A stretch of 64,000 bases of DNA from Paenarthrobacter sp. JL.01a (GCF_025452095.1 NZ_CP104877.1:1-64000), one strand, 5' to 3'. Shown: positions 32,184 through 40,644, numbered from the stretch's first letter. Notes: generated by a model not told the origin, from the sequence alone. Made by a program: numbers and translations.

Positions 32184-32929
32184 GCGTTGCCACCAGGGGT
32201 CTGGGGGAGGAGGCGGAAAATAATCTTGGTACGTCCCATCGTGATGGTTGAGCCGTCTGTAAGCTCCACGCTGCCGTTTACCTTATGTCCGTTAACATAG
32301 CTGCCATTCGTGGAGCCGAGGTCCACGGCCCATGTGCTGCCGTGTTCGGTCCGCACTTCAAGGTGCTTCCTTGAAACGCCGGTGTCATCCACCAGAATGT
32401 CAGCTTCCGAGGAGCGGCCAAGCACCACGCTGTGGGCGTTGAGCGAGTACCGCTGGCCGTTGATGTCCAAAACCGGTTGGAGGCGCGTGGGCTGCCTGAC
32501 AGGGGCGGCGGGAACGTTCGCCTGCGGGGGCTGCGGGGCGGGAGCCGCGTCGCCGGACGACTTCTCGGTCCGGGAAGCAATTTCGAAATGCCCCGCCCGT
32601 TCTTCGTCATTACGCCGGAAAGAGATCCTGACAGCTCCCTGCAGCGTGTAGCCCTGGCTGCGGACGTGCTGGATGACGACGTCGCACAATTCCTCAGCGA
32701 GCGGTGTTCCCCACTCCTGGGCCCTTGCGAAATCCTCATCGCTGAGCAGGACATCGAAAACATTGGGAGCGAGCGTACGCCCGGCGGAGACAGTGATGGA
32801 CTGGTTGTCCAGTTCCCGCCTCAGTTTGCTCGCGATCTCCACCGGCTCAACCCGTGCCCGCGACCCTGTGGAGAAGACGTTGCGGACGGCTTTTTCAATA
32901 CCGCGCTCGACTTTGTCCAGCAAACCCAT
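32180..32929 (-). CDS. fhaA: DUF3662 and FHA domain protein FhaA
   Basis: Cytoplasmic phosphothreonine-binding regulator, first gene of the seven-gene cluster. The N-terminal DUF3662 begins MGLLDKVERGIEKAVRNVF. A Pro/Ala linker leads to the FHA domain with VVLGRSSEADILVDDTG, SRKHLEV and DLGSTNGSYVNG. The ATG at 32929 has GGAGAAGGA upstream, giving 249 residues. A longer frame with TTG at 33010 is less likely. Confidence 0.94.
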   Translation of the reverse strand: MGLLDKVERGIEKAVRNVFSTGSRARVEPVEIASKLRRELDNQSITVSAGRTLAPNVFDVLLSDEDFARAQEWGTPLAEELCDVVIQHVRSQGYTLQGAVRISFRRNDEERAGHFEIASRTEKSSGDAAPAPQPPQANVPAAPVRQPTRLQPVLDINGQRYSLNAHSVVLGRSSEADILVDDTGVSRKHLEVRTEHGSTWAVDLGSTNGSYVNGHKVNGSVELTDGSTITMGRTKIIFRLLPQTPGGNA

Positions 32930-33303
32930 GTTCCTTCTCCTTTCCTTGCCGCGGCACCTGCTGTGCCTGGTCCGATACTCCTGCCGTTGGTCCGTCAGTG
33001 CACACACCAAAGTGAGCGCCCAGCGGCCCTTCCACTTCCCGATACTACTGGGACTGACTGGGAATGACCTTAATCCACAACGCCTCGTGCCCCGGAAAAG
33101 TTCGCCCGCGGCCCTTGATGGCGGGGCTCCCGGGGATTGAAAAAACCTTGAAATTCCGCGGTTTTCAGGCCATTTATCCCCTTTTGGCAGCCTCGCATCC
33201 GCCCCGATTGGTGTTTTGCTCCGGATGTCCGTTATGCTTGATCTCGCTGCTTTTGAAGGAAGCGAAGCTGGGTGACCAGTGGAAGTCCGGAAAAAGAAGT
33301 TGC
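32930..33303. promoter_or_regulatory. Divergent control region between fhaA and tRNA-Leu
   Basis: This 374-bp region has no convincing gene. It must hold the promoter of the fhaA-pknB operon on the minus strand, which I cannot pin down. For the plus strand, TTGGTG at 33208-33213 and TATGCT at 33233-33238 (19-bp spacer) may serve tRNA-Leu. Confidence 0.35.
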
Positions 33304-33386
33304 GCGCGAGTGGCGGAACGGCAGACGCGCTGGCTTCAGGTGCCAGTATCCGAAAGGGTGTGGGGGTTCAAATCCCCCCTCGCGCA
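33304..33386 (+). tRNA. tRNA-Leu (anticodon CAG)
   Basis: An 83-nt type II tRNA with acceptor GCGCGAG/CTCGCGC, anticodon stem CTGGC/GCCAG with loop TTCAGGT, a long variable arm and T-stem GGGGG/CCCCC with loop TTCAAAT. CCA is not encoded. Confidence 0.97.
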
Positions 33387-33394
33387 CGCAATCG

Positions 33395-33427
33395 AAAGCC
33401 CCCGATCTATGGATCGGGGGCTTTTTT
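33395..33427 (+). terminator. Terminator of tRNA-Leu
   Basis: A perfect 13-bp stem, AAAGCCCCCGATC / GATCGGGGGCTTT, with loop TATG runs into TTTTTT, 8 bases after the tRNA. Confidence 0.93.
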
Positions 33428-33439
33428 GTTGCCCGCCCA

Positions 33440-33505
33440 CCCAACTAGGGGACAGCACGCGTCCTAATCAGGCCTCATTAGGGCATGTGCTGTCCCCTGG
33501 TTGGG
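33440..33505. repeat. 66-bp near-perfect palindrome
   Basis: Two 33-base arms meet at AGGCCT. The outer 19 bases (CCCAACYAGGGGACAGCAC) differ at one position; overall 28 of 33 pair. It lies between the tRNA-Leu terminator and the stop of the GntR gene. It could be a bidirectional terminator or a copy of a dispersed palindromic repeat. Confidence 0.85.
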
Positions 33506-33521
33506 TACGGGCTACGGGAGG

Positions 33522-34220
33522 TCAGTCGCGCGCGGAACCCGTGAGCCGGCGTCGAGAGTTGCTGAGGTGGAGGCGCATGGCGGCCGCGGCAGCCACGGGA
33601 TCGCGCTCCGCGATTGCCGCGTAGATGGAGGAGTGCTCGTGGATCACGTGGTCGAAGCGGTCGCGGCTTTCCTGGTCGTCCCCGGCGACGAGGCGCGGGC
33701 GGGGCATGGCGATCATGGTTTGGCCGAGCGCGTTGATGCAGTCCGTATAAAAGGGATTGCCGGTGGCCGCCGCAACGGCACGGTGGAATTCGAAATCCGC
33801 CTTCATGGCATGCGCAGGATGGGCGACGTTTGCGGTGAACTGCTCCAAGGCGCCGTGGACTGCTTTCAGTTGCAGCTCGCTGTGGTTCTTGGCCGCAAGG
33901 GCCGCCGCCTCGGTTTCGACGCCGATTCGGAAGTCCAGCATCTGAAGCCGTTCTTCCATGCTGGACACCGGCCGTGTTCCCGGCGCTTGTGTCGGGCCTT
34001 CGGCGGGGGGAGTCAACGCGAAGCTGCCCCGTCCGCGTTCGGTTTCCACAAGGCCCTCGGCCTGCAACCTGGTCAGGGCGGAGCGGACGACGGTCCTGCT
34101 CACCCCGAACTCGCTGATGAGGGTGTTTTCGCTGGGGAGCTTTTCACCTGGCTGGATGACGCCGTCGACGATGCGGTTGCGGAGGTCGGCGGCGAGATCC
34201 GCGGTCAGGTTTCGGCTCAT
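33522..34220 (-). CDS. GntR family regulator, FadR/FCD subgroup
   Basis: Metabolite-responsive DNA-binding regulator of 232 residues. N-terminal winged HTH: LRNRIVDGVIQPGEKLPSEN, then FGVSRTVVRSALTRLQAEGL and ETERGRGSFA. The C-terminal all-helical FCD domain has DFEFHRAVAAATGN and the metal-type His in HVIHEHSSIYAAI and RLHLSNSRR. ATG 34220 follows the talarate dehydratase stop by 10 bp with GGA 5 nt before it. It probably controls the dehydratase operon itself. Confidence 0.92.
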   Translation of the reverse strand: MSRNLTADLAADLRNRIVDGVIQPGEKLPSENTLISEFGVSRTVVRSALTRLQAEGLVETERGRGSFALTPPAEGPTQAPGTRPVSSMEERLQMLDFRIGVETEAAALAAKNHSELQLKAVHGALEQFTANVAHPAHAMKADFEFHRAVAAATGNPFYTDCINALGQTMIAMPRPRLVAGDDQESRDRFDHVIHEHSSIYAAIAERDPVAAAAAMRLHLSNSRRRLTGSARD

Positions 34221-34230
34221 GGGTTCCAGA

Positions 34231-35358
34231 TTACGCGCCGAACTCCACGGATTCGGTGGTCCACGCACGGGCCTGATCGCTCAAGGTGACGCCAAGTCCG
34301 GGACGGTCCGGGACGATCATGCGGCCATTCTTGGTTTCCAAACGTTCCTCAAAGAGCGGGTCCAACCAGTCGAAGTGCTCCACCCAAGGTTCACGTGGAT
34401 AGGCAGCCGCCAGGTGCAGGTGGATTTCCATGGCGAAATGCGGCGCCAGGCCAAGGCCTCTCTCATCTGCCAGGGCAGCGAGGCGCAGGAACTGGGTGAT
34501 GCCGCCGACGCGCGGGGCATCAGGCTGGATGATGTCGCAGCTGTTGGCATTGATGAGGCCCTTGTGTTCGGCGACGGAGGCCAGCATCTCGCCCGTGGCG
34601 ATGGGGGTGTCCAGGATCTGCGCGAGGTGTGCGTGGCCTTCGAAGTCGTAGGCATCCAGTGGTTCTTCGATCCAGATGAGGTTGAACTCTTCCAACTGGC
34701 GGCCCATGCGCAGGGCGGTGGCACGGTCCCACTGCTGGTTGGCGTCCACCATAAGCGGCACGTCCCAGCCGATGTGCTCCCGGATCCCGGCCACGCGGCG
34801 AAGGTCTTCCTTGGAATCGGGCAGGCCAACCTTGATTTTGATCCCGCCGATGCCCTCCTCGATGGACTGCGTGGCACGTGCTTTGACCTCCTCCAAGGTG
34901 GCGTTGAGGAAGCCGCCGGAGGTGTTGTAGGTCGGGACGGAGTCGCGGTAGGAGCCCAGGAGTTTGGCCAAGGGGAGGCCTGCGCGTTTGGCTTTGAGGT
35001 CGTAGAGGGCGATGTCGACGGCGGCCAACGCCTGTGTTGCCACGCCTGACCTTCCGACGGAGGCGCCGGCCCAGAGGAGCTTGGTGTAGATCTTGCCGAT
35101 GTCGTTGGGGTCCTCGCCGATGATGCCCTCGGCGACTTCCTTGGCGTGGGCGTACTGTGCGGGTCCGCCGGCGCGCTTGGAGTAGCTGAAACCCAGGCCG
35201 CTGTGGCCCTGTTCGGTGGTGATCTCGGCGAACAGGAAAACGACCTCGGTCATCGGTTTCTGGCGCCCGGTGAAAACTTTGGCGTCGCTGATGGGTACGG
35301 CGAGGGGCAATCTCGCGGTGGACAGTTTGACGTGCCGGATGAAGTCGACGGTGCTCAC
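34231..35358 (-). CDS. L-talarate/galactarate dehydratase (enolase superfamily)
   Basis: Dehydrates acid sugars to 2-keto-3-deoxy sugars. The 375-residue protein reads like the Salmonella talarate/galactarate dehydratase throughout, including SDAKVFTGRQKP, KLLWAGASVGRSG, YNTSGGFL and APHFAMEIHLHLAAAYP. The base pair is the KxK lysine in GGIKIKVG and the histidine in APHF. Metal ligands are in MVDANQQWD, WIEEPLDA and GEMLAS. The GTG start has AGGAG 7 nt upstream. A divergent-type promoter with operators precedes it. Confidence 0.88.
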   Translation of the reverse strand: MSTVDFIRHVKLSTARLPLAVPISDAKVFTGRQKPMTEVVFLFAEITTEQGHSGLGFSYSKRAGGPAQYAHAKEVAEGIIGEDPNDIGKIYTKLLWAGASVGRSGVATQALAAVDIALYDLKAKRAGLPLAKLLGSYRDSVPTYNTSGGFLNATLEEVKARATQSIEEGIGGIKIKVGLPDSKEDLRRVAGIREHIGWDVPLMVDANQQWDRATALRMGRQLEEFNLIWIEEPLDAYDFEGHAHLAQILDTPIATGEMLASVAEHKGLINANSCDIIQPDAPRVGGITQFLRLAALADERGLGLAPHFAMEIHLHLAAAYPREPWVEHFDWLDPLFEERLETKNGRMIVPDRPGLGVTLSDQARAWTTESVEFGA

Positions 35359-35382
35359 GAGGTCTCCTAAATTGTTTTACTT

Positions 35383-35412
35383 AGGATACAAGTTGAGTAC
35401 TTGTTCTACAAG
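35383..35412 (-). promoter_or_regulatory. Promoter and GntR-type operators of the talarate operon
   Basis: On the minus strand TTGTAG (35406-35411) and TATCCT (35383-35388) are exactly 17 bp apart. Two overlapping inverted repeats cover the promoter: CTTGT-TCT-ACAAG at 35400-35412 and ACAAGT-TGAGT-ACTTGT at 35388-35404. They are good candidates for sites of the operon's own GntR regulator. Confidence 0.6.
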
Positions 35413-35472
35413 GGATGATGTTTCCGGAGGAGCCCGCCGGTATGGCCATTGGCCTGCCGGCGGGCTGATCCT

Positions 35473-36378
35473 TCAGCCGCGTTCCACAGGGAGCCACAGT
35501 TCGCAGCTCGCTGTGCTGAAGTCCTCCGCGCGGTCGAGGACTGCCACAATCGCTGGTCCTGGACGGAGCCGCCACGGATTGGAGGGGAACCAATCGGTGG
35601 CAGTGGAGGCCCACGTGGACTGAAGAACCTCCGGGTAAGCCCCTTCGGCATGGAACACCGCCCAGATGCCCGCGGGAACCTCGATCGCGTCGAGCTCCTG
35701 GGGCGCGGGTGTCGATTCGGTGACGGCGACCCCATGAAGGTAGGTCAGCTCGCTGCCCTCCTTATAGTCCGGGTCTACGTCGGCGCTCACCTGGAGCAGG
35801 CCACCGGGGTCGGTGTTGCTCAATTCCTTGAGCCGGGCGTGCTCTGCTATTGGCAGTGAGGCGATGTGTGCCTGGATGTGCGGGTTTGGGCCGTTGTGTA
35901 TAAGCGGTACACGTGCCGAACGACCGATGAGTTTGAATGCCGGCCGTTCTGCGATGCGAGTGTCCATTGTGGTGTTCCCTTCTACGGTCAGGCGGAACCT
36001 GAGCTGCGGTTGTGTGCGAAGGGGGCCGCCGTTCCGCCGCACGTCGCTCGGACCGACGCCGTGTACTGATCGGAATGCCCGGCTAAAAGCCTCCGTTGAG
36101 CCGTAGCCATACCGCACAGCGATAGCCAGCAGGTCGCCCGTCCCGAGAACGTCCGTTGCAGCCACCGTCATTCGGCGTCTGCGGACGTACTCGGAGAGCG
36201 GCATGCCCGCCAGTGATGAGAACATCCGGCGGAGGTGGTACTCCGTCATGCCGAGCCTGACGGCCAAGTCATCAATATTGATCTCCTCGGTGAGGTGACC
36301 ATCGATAAAATCGACGAGTTGGTTTAGCGCTGAGATCACGGTTCTCCCTTCACCTGCAAGCCTGCTCGTCCGGTTCAC
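35473..36378 (-). CDS. AraC family regulator with GyrI-like effector domain
   Basis: Transcription regulator of 301 residues. The N-terminal AraC domain has two helix-turn-helices (INIDDLAVRLGMTEYHLRRM and DLLAIAVRYGYGSTEAFSRA). The C-terminal half is a GyrI-like ligand-binding domain (from PAFKLIGRSARVPL to WLPVERG), as in SoxS/Rob-like multidrug regulators. The start is GTG 36378, with TAGGGT 5 nt upstream, suggesting a leaderless mRNA. Ligand and targets unknown. Confidence 0.9.
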   Translation of the reverse strand: MNRTSRLAGEGRTVISALNQLVDFIDGHLTEEINIDDLAVRLGMTEYHLRRMFSSLAGMPLSEYVRRRRMTVAATDVLGTGDLLAIAVRYGYGSTEAFSRAFRSVHGVGPSDVRRNGGPLRTQPQLRFRLTVEGNTTMDTRIAERPAFKLIGRSARVPLIHNGPNPHIQAHIASLPIAEHARLKELSNTDPGGLLQVSADVDPDYKEGSELTYLHGVAVTESTPAPQELDAIEVPAGIWAVFHAEGAYPEVLQSTWASTATDWFPSNPWRLRPGPAIVAVLDRAEDFSTASCELWLPVERG

Positions 36379-36383
36379 CCCGA

Positions 36384-36389
36384 ACCCTA
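36384..36389 (-). promoter_or_regulatory. -10 hexamer of the AraC gene (leaderless)
   Basis: TAGGGT on the minus strand is followed by 5 nt and the GTG at 36378. Confidence 0.45.
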
Positions 36390-36465
36390 CTATCGCGGTC
36401 CGATTCGATCACCGCTCGCAGAGCGCCGGTCCTCAACTAGCTTCCAACGCGTCCCTCTCCGTTCC

Positions 36466-37371
36466 TCACGCACCAGGCGCCGCCGGCACATCCGTCGTCA
36501 CCACCGGCTTGGGCGCACGCTTCCCGTCCTGCTGCGCCGCCGTCCCGGCCACCACCACCAGCGCAACCCCAACAAGCTGCATCAGCGTGGGCGACTGCGC
36601 CAGCACCAGCAGGCCGATGAGCACGCCGAACGCGGGTTCTATCGACAGCAAAGTGCCAAAAGCGGAGTGGGTCATGCGCCGCAAGGCCAGCATTTCCAAA
36701 CCAAAAGCGATCACCGGAGTAATCAGGGCGATCCCCGCCGCCATCGGCAGAACCCACCACTCAAGCGAGCCACCCAGTACCTGCGGCAACCCAAAGGGCA
36801 GGGTGGCCAAGGCGGCAACCGGGATGGTGAGCGACAACCCGCTGATGCCCGAGAAACGATCACCCACATGCTGCGTCAACACGTTGTACAGGCCCCAGCA
36901 AACACCGGCCGCCAAGGCGAATCCCACTCCGGGCAGGTCGATCGCGCCATGCCAGGGTTCAGTCAGCAGAACCACGCCGATGAAGGCCAACAGAGGCCAT
37001 ACCAGCGCCTTTCGGCGGTGACTCATGATGCCGGCTACCGTGAGGGGTCCCAGGAATTCGATCGCGACGGCGGTTCCCAGCGGGATACGCTCGACGGCGG
37101 CAAGGAAGAACGTGGTCATGAAACCCGTGACCACTCCGAGGGCTACCAGCGCCGGAAGATCCTTACGGCGCAAAGATCGGATGGCCGGTCGGCTGACCAT
37201 CCACAGGAAAACGACTCCAAAGCACATGCGCAGCCACGCTGTACCTGCCGGTCCGATCTGACCGATCACGCTAACCGACAGGGCATTGGAAAGTTGAACC
37301 GCCATCATGGCGGCAACAGCCATGGACCAAGGCGGAAGTCCGCCAATTGCTCCGGAAAGGCGGTTACGCAT
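36466..37371 (-). CDS. EamA/RhtA-type transporter
   Basis: A 301-residue membrane protein of the DMT superfamily with ten predicted helices in two EamA repeats. LGTAVAIEFLGPLTVAG is typical of the RhtA (threonine/homoserine exporter) group. The substrate is unknown. It overlaps the XRE-cupin regulator upstream by 8 bp, so the regulator probably controls this exporter. Confidence 0.87.
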   Translation of the reverse strand: MRNRLSGAIGGLPPWSMAVAAMMAVQLSNALSVSVIGQIGPAGTAWLRMCFGVVFLWMVSRPAIRSLRRKDLPALVALGVVTGFMTTFFLAAVERIPLGTAVAIEFLGPLTVAGIMSHRRKALVWPLLAFIGVVLLTEPWHGAIDLPGVGFALAAGVCWGLYNVLTQHVGDRFSGISGLSLTIPVAALATLPFGLPQVLGGSLEWWVLPMAAGIALITPVIAFGLEMLALRRMTHSAFGTLLSIEPAFGVLIGLLVLAQSPTLMQLVGVALVVVAGTAAQQDGKRAPKPVVTTDVPAAPGA

Positions 37372-37981
37372 TGGGAACCTCCGTCCGGTGTCCGGCTCCT
37401 ACACCAGGCTCGAAGACTGCCAAAGTAAAGCGCGCAGAAGATATGCCGGGGTTGGCATATGAGTGCGGGACATCGCTGCGGAAAGTGATGGCATCGCCGG
37501 TATTGAGCTCGTAGCGCTCCGTCTCGATCTCAATGGTGAGTGCGCCGTCCTGCACCTGCAGGAGCTCGCGGGTTCCGGCTGAGTGCGCCTCGCTCTCGTG
37601 AAGCTCCCCGGGTGCCAGCGTCCAGTCCCACAGCTCGACGACGTCGGGAGACTCAGTGCCCGCGACCAGCACGCCGCGGCCACCTGAGGGGCCGGTCCAG
37701 AGCAGCGCCCCTTCACCTGAACGGGTGATCCTGGCCGCCCGGGGTGCCGGAGGCTCAACAAGTGCAGGCAAGCCCACTCCAAGGGCGTCACTGATCCGAA
37801 GGAGGGTTCCGATGCTCGGATTCACGGCGCCTTGCTCAACGCTGACCAGCATCCTGCGGCTCACGCCGGCGAGTTCGGCCAACTTGTCGAGCGTCCAGTC
37901 GCGGCCTTTGCGTTCTTGCTTGACGCGCTCCCCGATAACGCGCGCCAAACTCTCTGCACTGTCTTCCATATAGTGCAGCAT
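37364..37981 (-). CDS. XRE-family regulator with cupin sensor domain
   Basis: N-terminal HTH_XRE (GRDWTLDKLAELAGVSRRML, then VNPSIGTLLRISDALGV) and C-terminal cupin (ELWDWTLAPGELHESEAHSA, then GDAITFRSDVPHSYAN). Such proteins sense small ligands and often regulate an adjacent transporter, here the EamA gene. Two starts are possible, ATG 37981 (205 aa) and ATG 37969 (201 aa). A perfect palindrome covers the first, so an autoregulatory operator is likely. Confidence 0.9.
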   Translation of the reverse strand: MLHYMEDSAESLARVIGERVKQERKGRDWTLDKLAELAGVSRRMLVSVEQGAVNPSIGTLLRISDALGVGLPALVEPPAPRAARITRSGEGALLWTGPSGGRGVLVAGTESPDVVELWDWTLAPGELHESEAHSAGTRELLQVQDGALTIEIETERYELNTGDAITFRSDVPHSYANPGISSARFTLAVFEPGVGAGHRTEVPNA

Positions 37982-37990
37982 ACTGCACTA
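37971..37990. promoter_or_regulatory. Palindromic operator over the XRE-cupin start
   Basis: TAGTGCAG-CATA-CTGCACTA has perfect 8-bp arms and contains the ATG at 37981. Its position would let the bound regulator block its own transcription or initiation. Confidence 0.65.
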
Positions 37991-38017
37991 CTTTGGTACC
38001 TGCGTGCCAATGGCATC

Positions 38018-38440
38018 TCAGTTGATGATCTCTGCCCGCTCATCAGCCTGGATTGCAGCAAGCCGCTCCCGCCACATCTCAAGTGCTTCGGGGGTAAGTC
38101 GGGTCCAATCGGTGATTTCTTCAACCACCCTGAGTGGAGCGCCGCTCCGGTAGGAGCGCGTGGGATTGCCGGGGAACTTCTTGTCCGTCACGTTGGGGTC
38201 GTTCTCGTAGGGACCAGTGGGTTCCACGCGATAGACGTGCGGCTCACCGTCGCCGGACGCCAGTTCGACGGCAAGCTCCGCCGCCAGTCCGGCACCGTCG
38301 CGCAGGGCAGTGAAGTAGATATGGTTCATGACGACGTCGGGCTTGTAGTTCGAGCGGTAGCCCGGCGAGAGAATGTCGCCCGCCCGGACTTCGGCTTTCG
38401 TACCGTGATAAAAAGGGCCCTCATCCAGCGGTTCAGTCAT
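38018..38440 (-). CDS. arr: NAD(+)--rifampin ADP-ribosyltransferase
   Basis: Inactivates rifamycins by ADP-ribosylation. The 140-residue protein shows the Arr core in order: PFYHGTKAEVRAGDIL, NHIYFTALRDGAGLAAELA, HVYRVEPTGPYENDPNVTDK and FPGNPTRSYRSGAPLRVV. Length matches the family. It stands alone, with no mobile element or integron around it, so it looks like an intrinsic chromosomal copy. TAGGCT lies 6 nt before ATG 38440, so the mRNA is probably leaderless. Confidence 0.93.
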   Translation of the reverse strand: MTEPLDEGPFYHGTKAEVRAGDILSPGYRSNYKPDVVMNHIYFTALRDGAGLAAELAVELASGDGEPHVYRVEPTGPYENDPNVTDKKFPGNPTRSYRSGAPLRVVEEITDWTRLTPEALEMWRERLAAIQADERAEIIN

Positions 38441-38446
38441 GGACCC

Positions 38447-38452
38447 AGCCTA
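38447..38452 (-). promoter_or_regulatory. -10 hexamer of arr (leaderless)
   Basis: TAGGCT on the minus strand is followed by 6 nt and the ATG at 38440. Confidence 0.5.
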
Positions 38453-38458
38453 GGCAAC

Positions 38459-39130
38459 TTACGCCCGCATCGCTCCAAAACCTGCGATCAACGCTTCAAG
38501 TCCCAGGCTGAAGGCTGTATCCGTGGGTCGTTCGTGGCCTGCCAGGGACAGCCGGTCCACGGCGGAGGTGAAGTTCGGGACGTCCTCGGCGAGGTCGCCG
38601 GCGTCGAAAATGTCCTCGGGAGCGGTGACGTCGTAAGCGGCGCCGAACACGAAGGCTTCCAGTGCCACAATCGCTGAAATGATGCGGTCCTCGGGGAAGC
38701 CGGCGTCGCGGAAGCCCGCCGTGACGGCCTCGTACATGGCGAGCGTCTTCGGTGCGTTGGCTACCGGCAGCACCGCGATGATGGGGATCAGGGGAGTGTG
38801 TTCTGAGAACACGTCACGGTAGGACCATGCCCAGCGCCTTACGGCAACGTCCCACGGCTCCACGCCAAATGCCGACACATCCACCATCGCGGCCAGATGG
38901 TCCTCCAGCAGCACCAGCACGTCGTCCTTGGAGGAGACGTGGTTGTACAGGGCGGACGGGGCAACCCCCAGGGAACGGGCCAACGCCGCCATGGTGAGTC
39001 CGTCGTAACCCTTGCTGCTGATCAAGGTGAGCGCCGCCGTCGTAATGCCGTCCTGGTCCAGGATCGCCGCCGTTGGTCGGCCGGCGCGCCGCCGGGACGT
39101 CGCGGAGGGGGCTGGGGTTGGTGCGGGCAT
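38459..39130 (-). CDS. TetR/AcrR family repressor
   Basis: Repressor of 223 residues. The HTH is ISSKGYDGLTMAALARSLGV, then APSALYNHVSSKDDV. The C-terminal helical ligand domain resembles the TetR_C group (DVAVRRWAWSYRDVFSEH, VALEAFVFGAAYD). ATG 39130 has AAAGG 8 nt upstream. It is divergent from the amine oxidase gene, and a 21-bp palindrome lies between them. Confidence 0.9.
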   Translation of the reverse strand: MPAPTPAPSATSRRRAGRPTAAILDQDGITTAALTLISSKGYDGLTMAALARSLGVAPSALYNHVSSKDDVLVLLEDHLAAMVDVSAFGVEPWDVAVRRWAWSYRDVFSEHTPLIPIIAVLPVANAPKTLAMYEAVTAGFRDAGFPEDRIISAIVALEAFVFGAAYDVTAPEDIFDAGDLAEDVPNFTSAVDRLSLAGHERPTDTAFSLGLEALIAGFGAMRA

Positions 39131-39211
39131 CGGGAGCCTTTCTGCTGCCTGTGTCCCCAGCATTATTCCACCGGGTCTTCCTTGTCGCTCATTCAGCCGC
39201 TACTATGGATA

Positions 39212-39232
39212 TAAATGAATGCCATTCATTTA
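39212..39232. promoter_or_regulatory. TetR-type operator between the repressor and the amine oxidase
   Basis: TAAATGAAT-GCC-ATTCATTTA is a perfect inverted repeat with 9-bp arms in the 140-bp divergent gap. It is AT-rich against a GC-rich background. Confidence 0.75.
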
Positions 39233-39270
39233 TTGGTCAGCCACCAACGGACGGCCACGGAGAGGACATC

Positions 39271-40644
39271 ATGCAGAATCTTGATCGCGACGTTGTGATC
39301 GTCGGTGCCGGACCGTCAGGGTTGACGGCGGCACGTGAACTGAAGAAGGCCGGACTCAGCGTCGCAGTGCTCGAAGCGCGCGACCGCGTCGGCGGCCGCA
39401 CCTGGACCGACACCATCGACGGCGCCATGCTGGAGATCGGCGGCCAGTGGGTTTCCCCGGACCAGACGGCCCTCATGGACCTGCTGGACGAGCTCGGCCT
39501 GAAAATGTACTCGCGCTACCGCGACGGCGAATCCATCTACATCGGCGCAGACGGCAAGGCCACCCGCTACACCGGCGACACCTTCCCGGTCAATGAGACC
39601 ACCAAGGCCGAAATGGACAAGCTCGTGGCCATCCTGGATGAGCTCGCTGCGGAGATCGGCCCCACCGAACCCTGGGCACACCCCAAGGCACGCGAGCTGG
39701 ACACCATCTCCTTCCACCACTGGCTCCGCCAGAACTCGAACGACGAGGAAGCCTGCAACAACATCGGCCTCTTCATCGCCGGCGGCATGCTCACCAAGCC
39801 CGCACACGCCTTCTCGGCCCTCCAGGCCATCCTCATGGCGGCGTCGGCCGGATCCTTCACGCACCTGACGGATGAGGACTTCATCCTGGACAAGCGCGTG
39901 ATCGGCGGCATGCAGCAGGTTTCGCTGCTGCAGGCAGCCGAGCTGGGTTCCGACGTCGTCCTCAACAGCCCGGTCCGCACCATCAGCTGGGAAGACAACA
40001 ACGTCACCTTAGTTTCCGACGGCGCTACCGTGAACGCACGCTACGTGATCATGGCTGTGCCGCCGAACCTGTACTCCCGCGTTTCGTTCAACCCGCCGCT
40101 GCCGCGCCGCCAGCACCAGATGCACCAGCACCAGTCCCTGGGCCTGGTCATCAAGGTCCACGCCGTCTACGAGACGCCGTTCTGGCGCGAAGACGGACTG
40201 TCCGGCACCGGCTTCAGCGCCGGTGCACTGGTCCAGGAGGTCTACGACAACACCAACCACGGCGACACCCGCGGCACGTTGGTGGGCTTCGTGTCCGATG
40301 AAAAGGCCGACGCCGTGTTCGAGCTCAGCGCCGAAGACCGCAAGCAGGCCATCCTGGAATCCATCGCCGGATTCCTGGGTGACAAGGCACTGACCCCCGA
40401 GGTCTACTACGAGTCCGACTGGGGCTCCGAAGAGTGGACCCGCGGCGCCTACGCCTCCAGCTACGACCTCGGCGGCCTGCACCGCTACGGCAAGGACCAG
40501 CACGCCAACGTCGGCCCGATCTACTGGTCCTCGTCGGACCTCGCGGCTGAGGGCTACCAGCATGTCGATGGCGCGGTCCGCATGGGCCAGGCCACCGCAG
40601 CACGCATCGTCGAAGCCAACAAGCTGGCTTCGGTAGCGGTCTAA
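39271..40644 (+). CDS. Flavin monoamine oxidase family protein
   Basis: FAD-dependent oxidase of 457 residues that should turn an amine into aldehyde, ammonia and H2O2; putrescine oxidase is a plausible identity. FAD-binding motifs: DVVIVGAGPSGLTAARELKK and EARDRVGGRTWTD at the N-terminus, and GYQHVDGAVRMGQATAARI at the C-terminus. ATG 39271 follows GGAGAGGAC. The frame stays open upstream, but those residues are not conserved. It is followed by a stress protein and a permease on the same strand. Confidence 0.9.
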   Translation: MQNLDRDVVIVGAGPSGLTAARELKKAGLSVAVLEARDRVGGRTWTDTIDGAMLEIGGQWVSPDQTALMDLLDELGLKMYSRYRDGESIYIGADGKATRYTGDTFPVNETTKAEMDKLVAILDELAAEIGPTEPWAHPKARELDTISFHHWLRQNSNDEEACNNIGLFIAGGMLTKPAHAFSALQAILMAASAGSFTHLTDEDFILDKRVIGGMQQVSLLQAAELGSDVVLNSPVRTISWEDNNVTLVSDGATVNARYVIMAVPPNLYSRVSFNPPLPRRQHQMHQHQSLGLVIKVHAVYETPFWREDGLSGTGFSAGALVQEVYDNTNHGDTRGTLVGFVSDEKADAVFELSAEDRKQAILESIAGFLGDKALTPEVYYESDWGSEEWTRGAYASSYDLGGLHRYGKDQHANVGPIYWSSSDLAAEGYQHVDGAVRMGQATAARIVEANKLASVAV

